Below are positions 35,864 through 43,454 of a DNA stretch of 64,000 nt, piece by piece (positions within the stretch are counted from its first letter, which is position 1; every line of letters starts with the position of its first letter). The notes under the pieces were generated by a model that searched no databases, had not been told where the DNA came from, and was given only the letters and a program-made list of their open reading frames with translations. The translations under genes and the position numbers were made by a program. Location: the NCBI GenBank assembly GCA_044225825.1, contig JBGAIB010000002.1:496001-560000 (forward strand), written 5' to 3'. The DNA comes from Bog-950 sp044225825 (GTDB taxonomy: Bacteria; Bacteroidota; Bacteroidia; Chitinophagales; LD1).

Positions 35864-37486
35864 ATGAAAAAGTTTTTGTCACTGGGTCTGTTTTTCTTGA
35901 TGACCGGTGCGGTTGTATCGGCGCAATCTTCGGTAATCAACCAACCACTTCCCCACGGGTTTATGCCAGATGCTACGGTTTCTGTTGACCGACAAGTGCC
36001 ACAGGCGGCCAATACCGGCCTACATTCATCGGGTAAAACCGATGCTCTCGCCCAGCGAATTATTGGTTACCGTTCCGATTTTGATAATGCCGGCTCCTGG
36101 TTATTGAGTGATTCTGTTAACTATACCTATTCCGGTAATCGGGGTAGTGTGCTTCAAGGCAATACGGATTACGACTTGCTACGACGTTATCATATGAATG
36201 GTTCAACTTTAGAATATAATAACCGTAGCACCCAGACCCGCGATGCTGCGGGCAATGTTACCGAGCAACTGAACGAAAACTGGATGAGTGGCGCATTTAC
36301 CTACTATACCCGGGAGTTAAATACTTATGATGCGAATAACAATCTACTATCAAAAACCACACAGGGCTGGAATGCCGGGGTTTGGGAAAATTTATCGCTG
36401 AATGAATATACCTACGATGGCGACCACAATATTTTAAGTTATACTTATTCGGCATGGAACCTGGGCGCCTGGCTGCCCAATTTCAGGTATTTGTATACGT
36501 ATAACGCCAACCGGGATTACTTAACCTACACCTATCAGTATTGGTCTGCCGGGGCCTGGGAAAACAGCTACCGCTACCTTTATACCTACGATGCCAGCTA
36601 TCACCTCCTGGAGTATATTTCCCAGGACCCCGTTGGTGGGGTTTTTGAGAACACCAACAGAATAGTTTACACCTATGATGTAAATGGTGATAACACCGAG
36701 GTGCTTAACCAGAATTGGAACAGTGGCAGTTGGGTTAACTCTGCCAGAAACACCTATACTTATAACGCCTATCATCAGCAAACCCTTTACACACATGAAG
36801 TTTGGATGTCAGGTGTTTGGAACAACTACAGCCGCAAAGCAACCCTCTATACCCCGGCTTACAAGGTTCAAAGCCTTACCACTTACAATTGGGTAAGTTC
36901 GGCATGGCAGGAAACCGCCCGAGATGTTTATACCTATAATGCCAACAACCAACGCACCGACTATATGCACCAATATTGGAGTTCTGGTAGCTGGACTAAT
37001 GAGTACAAGTACGTGTATACCTACGATCCGAACGGTTATACTGACGTAGAGGTGTATCAAACCTGGGCATCAGGAGTATGGATAAATGCCTCCTTGCACG
37101 ATTATGATTACAACAGCTATGGAAATGTAGAACGCCATTTGCACCAAAATTGGACCGGCGGCTCTTGGGGAAACTATGGACAGCAGCTCTATTATTACGA
37201 AACCTACACCCCTTCTACCATTAAAGAGGAGAAGACCCTTAGCTTTGCTGCCTACCCCAACCCAACCGCTACCATTTTGAATATTGATTACCACACCCCG
37301 GTTAACGATGCTACCACCCTACGCGTGTTTGACCTAACCGGCAAAGAGGTAATGAGCCTTCTGAACCATACTGCCATCGGTGATAATTACCTGCAGTTAA
37401 ATGTGGCCGATTTGGCGAATGGTATTTACCTGTTAGAAGCTACGCAGGGCACCACTACGGGCAGGGTTAAGTTTGTTAAACAATAA
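35864..37486 (+). CDS. Paralogous 29-residue repeat protein with T9SS type A sorting domain
   Basis: A 540-residue paralogue of the preceding protein in the same transcript direction. The signal peptide is MKKFLSLGLFFLMTGAVVSAQ. About eleven copies of the 29-residue repeat cover residues 60-450; examples are YLTYTYQYWSAGAWENSYRY and NTEVLNQNWNSGSWVNSARN. The repeats are more regular here than in the upstream protein. The end is a type A sorting domain (FAAYPNPTATILNIDYHTP, RVFDLTGKEVMSL, LANGIYLLEATQGTTTGRVK) that nearly matches its neighbour. Both begin their mature part with TDALAQRIIGYR or TDALQQRVIGYR. A tandem duplication is the simplest origin. No function is known to me. Confidence 0.82.
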   Translation: MKKFLSLGLFFLMTGAVVSAQSSVINQPLPHGFMPDATVSVDRQVPQAANTGLHSSGKTDALAQRIIGYRSDFDNAGSWLLSDSVNYTYSGNRGSVLQGNTDYDLLRRYHMNGSTLEYNNRSTQTRDAAGNVTEQLNENWMSGAFTYYTRELNTYDANNNLLSKTTQGWNAGVWENLSLNEYTYDGDHNILSYTYSAWNLGAWLPNFRYLYTYNANRDYLTYTYQYWSAGAWENSYRYLYTYDASYHLLEYISQDPVGGVFENTNRIVYTYDVNGDNTEVLNQNWNSGSWVNSARNTYTYNAYHQQTLYTHEVWMSGVWNNYSRKATLYTPAYKVQSLTTYNWVSSAWQETARDVYTYNANNQRTDYMHQYWSSGSWTNEYKYVYTYDPNGYTDVEVYQTWASGVWINASLHDYDYNSYGNVERHLHQNWTGGSWGNYGQQLYYYETYTPSTIKEEKTLSFAAYPNPTATILNIDYHTPVNDATTLRVFDLTGKEVMSLLNHTAIGDNYLQLNVADLANGIYLLEATQGTTTGRVKFVKQ

Positions 37487-37570
37487 TTATTTAAGCTAAA
37501 GCGCCGTGAAACAGGCTTTTAAAGGCCTCTTTTTGCTTTCTAAGTTTAAACAGCTATTGCCTAAGGTTGT

Positions 37571-37578
37571 TATTTTTG
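37571..37578 (+). promoter_or_regulatory. Putative -7 element TATTTTTG
   Basis: TATTTTTG matches TAnnTTTG and lies 10 bp before the ATG of the ABC transporter gene at 37589. I see no TTG at the usual distance upstream. Confidence 0.4.
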
Positions 37579-37588
37579 CCATCCTTTA

Positions 37589-39391
37589 ATGGCTCAGAAC
37601 GATAACAAACCTTACCTGGACTTAAACCTGCTGAACCGGATCATCCATCTGGCGGATCCGTATAAGCCTGTTTTTTACTTCTCCATCTTTCTATCGGTGG
37701 TATTGGCGGCGTTGGCTATTGTGCAGCCCATGATCATCATCTATACTACCGACCACTACATCAGCGGCCCTGTATTCAATTTTGAGGGGTTGAAACTGAT
37801 GTCGATTTGGATGGTGGCGGTTATACTGTTACAAGCTATACTGCGCTACATGTTTAACTACATAACTGCCTGGCTTGGCCAAAGCATTGTAAAGGACATG
37901 CGTGTGCGGGTATATGCCCATATCATCAACTCGCGGTTAAAGTATTTTGATGTTACCCCTATCGGCACTTCCACTACACGTACCATCAGCGATATTGAAG
38001 CGGTGAACGATACCTTTAGCGAAGGCCTGATAAGTATACTGGCCGACATACTAACTATCATTACAGTACTGGCCACCATGCTTTACATCAACTGGAAGGT
38101 GGGTTTGGCAAGTATTGTAGTGCTGCCGGCATTGCTGTATGTAACCCGCTGGTTTCAGGAAGGAGTGAAGAAGTCGTTCCAGGAAGAGCGGACCCAAATT
38201 GGCCGGTTGAATGCCTTTTTGCAGGAGCATATTACAGGTATGCACATCATCCAGATTTTTGCTGTGGAAGAAAAAGAACGCAAGAAGTTTGAAGAGATCA
38301 ACTCTTCGTTGCGCGATGCTACTATACGCGGTATCTGGTATTACTCGTTGTTCTTTCCGGCTGTGGAAGTTTGTTTGGCGGTGGCTATTGGTTGTATGGT
38401 GTGGGTTGCCAGCAACCAGATATTGCACCACAATGCCTTTAACCAAAACCTGCTGGATATAAAAGGGGTGGGTATTATCTCGGGTTTTCTGCTGCTTATA
38501 AATATGCTGTTTCGTCCGCTGCGGTTTATTGCCGATAAGGTGAATGTGATACAGCGCGGCCTGGTGGCCAGTGAGCGTGTGTTTAAGTTGCTTGACCAGG
38601 ATGAGCGGATACCCAATACCGGTACCCATAAGGCTGAAAGTATAAGAGGTAAGCTGGCGTTTGAACATGTGTGGTTTGCTTATAATAATGAAGACTGGGT
38701 ATTAAAGGATGTTTCGTTTAGTTTAAATGCCGGCGAAACACTGGCTATTGTAGGCGCTACCGGTTCGGGTAAAACATCTACCATTAGTATACTCGGGCGG
38801 TTTTACGACATTAATAAGGGTGCTATTAAAGTTGATGATACCGATATCCGCGATTATGATTTAAGCAGCCTGCGTTCGAAAATGAGCGTGGTGTTGCAGG
38901 ATGTGTTTTTGTTTGCGGGCAGCGTATTCGATAATATTACCCTGCGTAACGAAGCTATTACCGAGCAGCAGGTAATACATGCTGCTAAACTGGTAGGCGC
39001 GCACGATTTTATTATGCGACTGCCCGGCGGTTATCAGTACAAGGTGATGGAGCGCGGAGCTACCCTTTCGATGGGGCAGCGGCAGTTGATTTCGTTTGTA
39101 CGCGCGCTGGTATACAACCCCAACATACTTATACTGGACGAAGCTACCTCCAGCATTGATACCGAGAGCGAAGCCCTGATTCAACATGCCATTGAAGAGT
39201 TGGTAAAAGGCCGCACTTCTATTGTTATAGCGCACCGCCTTTCCACTATACGCCATGCCCATAAAATTGCTGTATTGGATAAAGGTGAACTGAAAGAGTT
39301 TGGTTCGCATAGTGAACTGTTGGCTATGAATGGTTACTACCGCCGTTTATACGACATGCAGTTTATGAAACAAAAGACTCCGGTAGAATAG
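37589..39391 (+). CDS. ABC-type exporter half-transporter (fused permease and ATPase)
   Basis: A 600-residue half-transporter of the MsbA/MdlB type. Residues 20-330 contain six membrane helices. The ATPase domain has Walker A GATGSGKT at 389-396, a Q-loop (VVLQDVFLFAGS), the signature LSMGQRQ at about 493, Walker B ILILDEATS at about 513-521 and the switch His (VIAHRLSTIRH). All are intact. Bacteroidota genomes usually carry several such exporters for lipids or drugs, and the substrate cannot be predicted. It probably works as a homodimer, since no partner gene is adjacent. Confidence 0.92.
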   Translation: MAQNDNKPYLDLNLLNRIIHLADPYKPVFYFSIFLSVVLAALAIVQPMIIIYTTDHYISGPVFNFEGLKLMSIWMVAVILLQAILRYMFNYITAWLGQSIVKDMRVRVYAHIINSRLKYFDVTPIGTSTTRTISDIEAVNDTFSEGLISILADILTIITVLATMLYINWKVGLASIVVLPALLYVTRWFQEGVKKSFQEERTQIGRLNAFLQEHITGMHIIQIFAVEEKERKKFEEINSSLRDATIRGIWYYSLFFPAVEVCLAVAIGCMVWVASNQILHHNAFNQNLLDIKGVGIISGFLLLINMLFRPLRFIADKVNVIQRGLVASERVFKLLDQDERIPNTGTHKAESIRGKLAFEHVWFAYNNEDWVLKDVSFSLNAGETLAIVGATGSGKTSTISILGRFYDINKGAIKVDDTDIRDYDLSSLRSKMSVVLQDVFLFAGSVFDNITLRNEAITEQQVIHAAKLVGAHDFIMRLPGGYQYKVMERGATLSMGQRQLISFVRALVYNPNILILDEATSSIDTESEALIQHAIEELVKGRTSIVIAHRLSTIRHAHKIAVLDKGELKEFGSHSELLAMNGYYRRLYDMQFMKQKTPVE

Positions 39392-39462
39392 GTTTGCCGT
39401 AGATCTGTCCTTTTTTGGCTGCAATTACCTTCCTGTTTAGAATTTATTAGCAGATTTTTCGC

Positions 39463-39493
39463 TTGTGAAATATTGAAATTGTTTTTATACTTG
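39463..39493 (+). promoter_or_regulatory. Putative promoter of the mini-lipoprotein gene
   Basis: TTG at 39463-39465 and TATACTTG at 39486-39493 (one mismatch to TAnnTTTG) are separated by 20 bp. The predicted leader to the ATG at 39524 would be about 25 bases. Confidence 0.45.
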
Positions 39494-39523
39494 ATCTATT
39501 GTTAACCAAAAACAATCCATTTT

Positions 39524-39718
39524 ATGAAAAAGGTATTTTTAATGTTGGTAGCAGGCGCTTTCTTAAGCACCTCTATGATTTCCTGCAGCAAGTGCGGACA
39601 TTGCGAAGTGAATGGTACTACTACCATTTCTAAACTGTGTCAAAAAGACAGCAAGACTGTTTATGATGCCGCACAAACTTCTTGCGATCTGCAAGGCGGA
39701 ACCTGGAAAACCGATTAA
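39524..39718 (+). CDS. Mini-lipoprotein, cysteine-rich
   Basis: A 64-residue lipoprotein: MKKVFLMLVAGAFLSTSMISC ends in a lipobox, and the mature peptide is only about 44 residues (CSKCGHCEVNGT..., DAAQTSCDLQGGTWKTD). The start CSKCGHC, with three cysteines in seven residues, resembles the CTKCYKC/CNKCYTC starts of the lipoproteins clustered at 42.2-46.3 kb. The rest is shorter and not clearly related. The cysteines may form disulfides in the periplasm or bind metal; neither can be decided here. It lies between the ABC gene and a terminator shared with serC. Confidence 0.7.
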   Translation: MKKVFLMLVAGAFLSTSMISCSKCGHCEVNGTTTISKLCQKDSKTVYDAAQTSCDLQGGTWKTD

Positions 39719-39740
39719 TTCATTGAATTAACGTATTCAG

Positions 39741-39767
39741 AAGGGCTGCCTTAACCGGGCGGCCCTT
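39741..39767. terminator. Bidirectional terminator between the mini-lipoprotein gene and serC
   Basis: AAGGGCTGCC (39741-39750) pairs with GGGCGGCCCTT (39757-39767) around TTAACC, with one G-U pair. T-rich sequence follows on the plus strand. It lies 22 bp after the stop of the plus gene and 7 bp before the serC stop on the other strand. Confidence 0.75.
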
Positions 39768-39773
39768 TCTATT

Positions 39774-40853
39774 TTATACCGTCCGCTCAAACTCCTGCAT
39801 GGCCTGTACCAGTGCCTGCGCCCCGGCTTCGTCCATAGCATTGTACAGCGAAGCCCTGAAACCACCCACGGTGCGGTGGCCTTTCAATCCTGCAATCTGA
39901 TGGGTGTTCATGAACGTGTTAAAGCGTTCTTCCAGGCTTTTATCCTTAAGTGCAAAACACACATTCATTTGCGAGCGGTTTTCGCGGGCTACGGTGCCCA
40001 CATATAGCTGCGATTGATCGATACAATTGTAAAGCAATTGTGCCTTGCGGTTGTTGCGTTGCTCCAGCGCTTCAAGCCCCTGTTCTTTTATCCAGCGCAG
40101 GGTTAAACAGGCCACATAAACAGCAAATACCGAGGGGGTGTTCAGCATGCTTTCCTTCTCGATATGCTGGCGGTAGTCGAGCATACGGGGAATGGGGCGG
40201 TTTACCTTGCCCAACAGATTTTTGTTTACCACCACCAGGGTTACTCCTGCCGCCCCCATGTTCTTTTGTGCCCCGGCATATATAAGCCCGAACTTGCTGA
40301 AGTTGTGCCGGCGCGAAAAGATATCGCTGCTCATGTCGCATACAAGCGGTGTGCTTTCGGCCTGTAGTTGATCGATATACGCTTGCGAGAGCTGGGTGCC
40401 GTATATGGTGTTGTTGCTGGTTACGTGTAAGTAGCGGGAACCCGGCGCTATGTTGTATTGTGCCGGTATATGGGTATAGCCATCGGCTTTGGAACTGCAG
40501 GCCAGGTGTACATGGCCAAACAGTTTGGCTTCGGTAAGGGCGCCATGGGCCCAGGTGCCGGTATCGAAATACGAGGAGGTTTCGCCTTCGCCCAGCAGGT
40601 TCATAGGCACCATGTGGAACTGCGAGAGGGCGCCGCCATGTAAGAAGATAACTTCCTGATCGGCACTTAACTGCATTAATTCGCGCACCAGGGCACAGGC
40701 TTCGTCCATAATAGCCACAAATTCCTTACTGCGGTGCGAAATTTCGAGGATGCTGAGCCCCATGCCCGCAAATTCAGTAACAGCTGCCGCGGCTTGTTGT
40801 AAAACCTGTTGAGGTAAAATGGCCGGACCGGCGTAAAAATTCAGCTTTTTCAT
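39774..40853 (-). CDS. serC: Phosphoserine aminotransferase
   Basis: A 359-residue PLP enzyme that converts 3-phosphohydroxypyruvate and glutamate to phosphoserine in serine synthesis. The N-terminus KKLNFYAGPAILPQQVL is the family start; HGGALSQF (72-79) binds the cofactor phosphate. Lys197 in YAGAQKNMG is the Schiff-base lysine, and GLKGHRTVGGFRASLYNA near the end is the substrate-site arginine region. It is complete and has the usual length. serA is not adjacent in this window. Upstream (higher coordinates) lies the gene-free accessory region. Confidence 0.96.
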   Translation of the reverse strand: MKKLNFYAGPAILPQQVLQQAAAAVTEFAGMGLSILEISHRSKEFVAIMDEACALVRELMQLSADQEVIFLHGGALSQFHMVPMNLLGEGETSSYFDTGTWAHGALTEAKLFGHVHLACSSKADGYTHIPAQYNIAPGSRYLHVTSNNTIYGTQLSQAYIDQLQAESTPLVCDMSSDIFSRRHNFSKFGLIYAGAQKNMGAAGVTLVVVNKNLLGKVNRPIPRMLDYRQHIEKESMLNTPSVFAVYVACLTLRWIKEQGLEALEQRNNRKAQLLYNCIDQSQLYVGTVARENRSQMNVCFALKDKSLEERFNTFMNTHQIAGLKGHRTVGGFRASLYNAMDEAGAQALVQAMQEFERTV

Positions 40854-40963
40854 AGCGCAAACATACAGGGTTTCAAGTTTAAAATTTGAAGTTTAAAGTT
40901 GAATACAAATACTTGCCACGAAGACACGAAGGGTTTAAGGGGTTTATAGTTTACGGTCTGCTG

Positions 40964-41093
40964 TTTACAGTTTTTACTCACCCCCGACCCCTCTCTGTTT
41001 GTGCTGCGCAACGGCTCTGCTCCAGAGAGGGGAGAATGATTCCTCTCCACACCACCGGCGCGGATTAACCTGATCACCGGCTAACTTTACACT
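40964..41093 (+). repeat. 130-bp direct repeat, copy 1 (palindromic intergenic element)
   Basis: The element begins TTTACAGTTTTTACTCACCC and contains the inverted pair CCCCTCTCTG/CAGAGAGGGG around a GC-rich loop. It ends near AACTTTACAC. A copy with few differences starts 207 bp later. The ACTCACCCC...AGAGAGGGGAGAATGATTCC form resembles palindromic intergenic elements common in Bacteroidota genomes. I see no coding capacity. Confidence 0.8.
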
Positions 41094-41170
41094 TTTTTAA
41101 AGCAGCAGGCAGAAATCGGAGATCAGCAAACAGACGAAACCGTGCAGCGGGCTTTGAAACTTTACACTCC

Positions 41171-41302
41171 TTTACAGTTTTTACTCACCCCCGACCCCTC
41201 TCTGTTTGTGCTGCGCAATGGCTCTGCTCCAGAGAGGGGAGAATGATTCCTCTGCACACGACTGACGCGGATTAACCTGATTACCGGCCAACTTTACACT
41301 GC
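41171..41302 (+). repeat. 130-bp direct repeat, copy 2
   Basis: This is the second copy, in the same orientation, with the same CCCCTCTCTG/CAGAGAGGGG stem. Differences from copy 1 include CGCAATGG for CGCAACGG and GCACACGACTGACGCGG for CCACACCACCGGCGCGG. The spacer between the copies is also non-coding. Confidence 0.8.
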
Positions 41303-41375
41303 TTTACAGTTTTTTTGTGAAGCCCCTTTCAACTTTGCAGTGCTTTACAGTTGAACAAGGTTGGGGGATTTAGGA

Positions 41376-41544
41376 TTATCCACACTGCTTGTGCATGCTT
41401 GTGCAGGTTTTTTGCCTGTGCACAAGTTACAGAAGTTTTCATATGATGTGTTTTTCTGTTAAATAGACAGGAAACAGCGGTTTAACGCATTAGCCTTTTT
41501 GGCATTTGTGCACATTTGTGCAAGTGATTTTGAAGTGCACAAAT
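41376..41544. other. DnaA box with phased TTGTGCA motifs (possible origin or iteron-like site)
   Basis: TTATCCACA at 41376-41384 is a perfect consensus DnaA box. TTGTGCA then occurs at 41389 and 41399 (10 bp apart), inverted as TGCACAA at 41419-41425, again at 41506 and 41516 (10 bp apart), and inverted at 41537-41543. TTGTGCACA differs from the DnaA box at two positions. AT-rich sequence follows (41640-41700). This could be a replication-related site or a regulator array. Genes often found near oriC (dnaA, gidA) are not in view. Confidence 0.35.
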
Positions 41545-41805
41545 CGGACAAAATTTAATGTGATTACGGAACGGGCATAGTACTGCCGGCCCGTGTACAG
41601 GCGAGGGTTTAGTGTTTGCCGGGTGTCAAAGAACTTAACGCACAGTAAAGATAGTATAAAAGGTTTATAGTTTCAAAAAATATTTCGTTAAATAATACGG
41701 ATGACGGAATACTGCCGACGGCGTGGCGTGTATGGACAATAGTTGATGGGCCTTGGAAGCGAAAGAGAGGCCGTTGACGAGGGTGCGTGGTGCGCATACA
41801 TGTTT
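41545..41805. other. Gene-free stretch, AT-rich in the middle
   Basis: I see no gene, repeat or RNA here. Positions 41640-41700 are strikingly AT-rich (AAAGATAGTATAAAAGG and TTTCAAAAAATATTTCG), which could be a duplex-unwinding region if the neighbouring motif cluster is an origin. Confidence 0.4.
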
Positions 41806-41891
41806 AACCACCTCCAACGATGGCACTGCTGTGCAGCTCCATCTTACTCGTCCTCCTTATTAAGGAGGACAGTTGTAAACGAGGACGAGTT
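41806..41891 (+). repeat. REP-like palindromic element, type 2, copy 1
   Basis: The element starts AACCACCTCCAACGATGGCA. It has an outer inverted pair ACTCGTCCTC/GAGGACGAGT and an inner perfect hairpin TCCTCCTTA/TAAGGAGGA. A second copy is at 43627. It directly abuts the coding remnant that starts at 41892. Confidence 0.8.
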
Positions 41892-42176
41892 GGAGACTAT
41901 AGTTTATATGTTGAAACAGGTATAATGACTGAAAAGGTAAAGGTAGCAGTTAGATCTACTGCGGACTGGAGCGATTGTGTATTTGACGACAATAATAATT
42001 TGCTTACTTTTAAAGAGCTGGAAGATTATATAAAAGAAAACCATCACCTGCCTGATGTGCCAAGCGCTGAGGATGTAGTGAAAGGTGGGATAGATTTGGG
42101 CAAGATGAATGCAATTCTTTTGCAGAAGATTGAGGAGTTGACATTATATGTTTTGACGCTTCAAAGACATAATTAA
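41892..42176 (+). pseudogene. C-terminal remnant of a tail-fibre-like/coiled-coil surface protein
   Basis: The frame GDYSLYVETGIMTEKVKVAV, then LEDYIKENHHLPDVPSAEDV and GIDLGKMNAILLQKIEELTLYVL, is the typical C-terminal end of large Bacteroidota surface or tail-fibre-like proteins. In these a short domain of the type 'YIKENHHLPDVPS' is followed by a coiled coil. Here only about 95 residues remain, beginning exactly where a REP-like element ends, so the rest of the gene has been lost. An internal ATG (MTEKVKVAV) could allow expression of an 80-residue product. The first small lipoprotein of the array starts 12 bp downstream. Confidence 0.7.
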
Positions 42177-42188
42177 AAATATATTAAA

Positions 42189-42485
42189 ATGACAAAAAAA
42201 ATAAACATATTGCTATTTCTTTTTACGGTTGTGTTTTTTACGGCCTGTAACAAATGTTATACCTGCTTGCCATTGGTAAGTGATTATTTGTTTACTAAAC
42301 AATCAGACTCTATTTACTTCTCTTGTGGACACATTAACTTAGCGATTGATACATTAAATAAATATAAACAGCTTGGATATAAATGTGACACGCTATTCTA
42401 TGGGTATGGAAATGGAACTTTGCGATGTTCAAATGATGCATTGCATTCAGCAGAAGCGCTTGGAGACTCTTGTTTTAATAAATAG
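42189..42485 (+). CDS. Array lipoprotein 1: small cysteine-rich lipoprotein
   Basis: A 98-residue lipoprotein with the signal MTKKINILLFLFTVVFFTAC. The mature part starts CNKCYTC and continues with the family features: DSIYFSCGHI, DTLNKYKQLGYKCDT, GYGNGTLRCS and a C-terminal LGDSC. It is closest to array member 4 (44582), with which it shares GHI, KYxxLGYxCDT, GYGN and AExLGDSC. Spacing of the cysteines suggests three disulfides in the periplasm. There is no acidic surface-export signal after the lipidated Cys, so it probably faces the periplasm. It follows a KIEELTLY remnant by 12 bp. The function is unknown. Confidence 0.75.
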   Translation: MTKKINILLFLFTVVFFTACNKCYTCLPLVSDYLFTKQSDSIYFSCGHINLAIDTLNKYKQLGYKCDTLFYGYGNGTLRCSNDALHSAEALGDSCFNK

Positions 42486-42488
42486 GAT

Positions 42489-42605
42489 ATGAAGACAATA
42501 TTATTAACCTCCATGTTATATACAGGGGAGGGTTATGATTGCGCCACGATTACCTTAAATTATTCCAGCGGCAATTTAACTTGCTCAAGGGAAGGCTACG
42601 ATTAG
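42489..42605 (+). pseudogene. Internally deleted array lipoprotein
   Basis: A 38-residue frame reads MKTILLTSMLYT, then GEGYDCATITLNYSSGNLTCS and stops. The first part is a cut signal peptide. The second part matches the GYKCDT...YGNGTLRCS region of array member 1. The lipobox and the CxxCYxC segment are missing. It starts 3 bp after array member 1, so it looks like a decayed copy. Confidence 0.5.
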
Positions 42606-42670
42606 CAATAGCAATAAGCGATTTATGCGAACTCAATAAATAGTACATGAAAAAAGTACTTTTTTCCTGC

Positions 42671-42746
42671 TCGTCCACGTCTGAAGCAAAGCGTTAAGCC
42701 CTGCCGACGAGGATGTAACCGGTTTGGCATTTGCAGTGCCTTCAAG
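42671..42746 (-). repeat. REP-like palindromic element, type 1, inverted and diverged copy
   Basis: Read on the minus strand it matches the type 1 element: GGCATTTGC...CAAACC...CATCCTCGTC...GCTTTGCTTC...GACGTGGACGAG. It is the only one of the five type 1 copies in this orientation. A nearby short frame MKKVLFSCSS (42648) suggests a broken lipoprotein start fused to it. Confidence 0.6.
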
Positions 42747-42790
42747 CCAACCAATTGCGAGGTATTTAATACTTTTGAGGAAAAGAAAAT

Positions 42791-42856
42791 ATGTCTGGAG
42801 ACCGGTATAAGATAATGGAACAAAGCGGTGCCTACTTTGTGACCTTTAAGAAATGA
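42791..42856 (+). pseudogene. N-terminal remnant resembling a REP-associated tyrosine transposase
   Basis: A 21-residue frame, MSGDRYKIMEQSGAYFVTFKK, ends in a stop. REP-associated tyrosine transposases (Y1/IS200-like) of Bacteroidota often begin with 'MS.KYKF.D..G.YFVTF', and this fragment matches that beginning. Nothing of the catalytic HUH or tyrosine region remains. REP-like palindromes surround it, which gives the match weight. It is short, so chance similarity cannot be excluded. Confidence 0.4.
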
Positions 42857-42859
42857 GAC

Positions 42860-43339
42860 ATGAAGAGAATAGTATTCGGATTGTGTTTAACGGTTCTGTT
42901 TTGGGCTTGTTCGGTAAGGCATAATCCCGCCACTACTAACCAGGCCAGTTCAACTCTAGTTACCGGTTGGTATTATGTGGTAGAAACTGATAACGGTTTT
43001 AAGCGACAACTGGACAAAACCAGCTCCAATTACTTTATTAACCCTATACCGATTGTGGTAGCAAGGAACTTTACAAATTTTGAGTTCTACCAAAGCAACG
43101 TGGATGGGAAGGAGTTTACAGGATTGTCAATACAACTGGACGGAGAGGGAACGGAAAGCTGGCGTATTGCGACGAAAAATGCCATCGGAAAGCAATTGGC
43201 CTTTATTCTTGATAATCGCCTGTTACATGTAGCAACCGTGTATTCTCAAATCACAGCCGGTGTAACTGCATTAAATCGTAGCGACTATTCAAAGGAGGAG
43301 CTGGAAAAAGTTAAGGCGGCACTTGAAAAAGAACGATAA
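42860..43339 (+). CDS. Lipoprotein with a stand-alone SecD P1-head-like domain
   Basis: A 159-residue lipoprotein: MKRIVFGLCLTVLFWAC ends in a lipobox. Residues 35-130 resemble the SecD P1-head region: TGWYYVVETDNG, PIPIVVARNFTNFEF, then LSIQLDGEGTESWRIATKNAIGKQLAFILDNRLLHVATVYSQITAG. Compare SecD 'LDEEGAKKFAELTKENVGKRLAIVLDGKV.SAPVI...I.GG'. In SecD this domain faces the periplasm and helps to pull out exported proteins. Here it is separate from any membrane channel and tethered by lipid. It starts 3 bp after the transposase-like remnant. The function is inferred only at domain level. Confidence 0.7.
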   Translation: MKRIVFGLCLTVLFWACSVRHNPATTNQASSTLVTGWYYVVETDNGFKRQLDKTSSNYFINPIPIVVARNFTNFEFYQSNVDGKEFTGLSIQLDGEGTESWRIATKNAIGKQLAFILDNRLLHVATVYSQITAGVTALNRSDYSKEELEKVKAALEKER

Positions 43340-43373
43340 CGTTTAAGCTCTATCGGGCCCATAGTGCATTAGG

Positions 43374-43446
43374 GAGCATTTCAAGTGCCAAACCATGGCA
43401 TCCTCCTCCACTTGCTCGTGGCTTGGCGACAGACGAGGACGAGGAG
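43374..43446 (+). repeat. REP-like palindromic element, type 1, copy 1
   Basis: GAGCATTTCAAGTGCCAAAC is followed by CATGGCATCCTCCTCCACTT and GCTCGTGGCTTGGCGACAG, and it ends in GACGAGGACGAG. ATGCCA-type and TCCTC/GAGGA arms can pair. It immediately precedes the orphan sorting domain. Confidence 0.75.
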
Positions 43447-43454
43447 GTGTGGTT

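Noticed and set aside
34282..37486. Polymorphic RHS toxin
   Set aside because: The YTYD-type repeats suggested RHS at first. There is no RHS core motif, no autoproteolysis site and no variable toxin tip. Both proteins end in T9SS sorting domains and no immunity gene follows.
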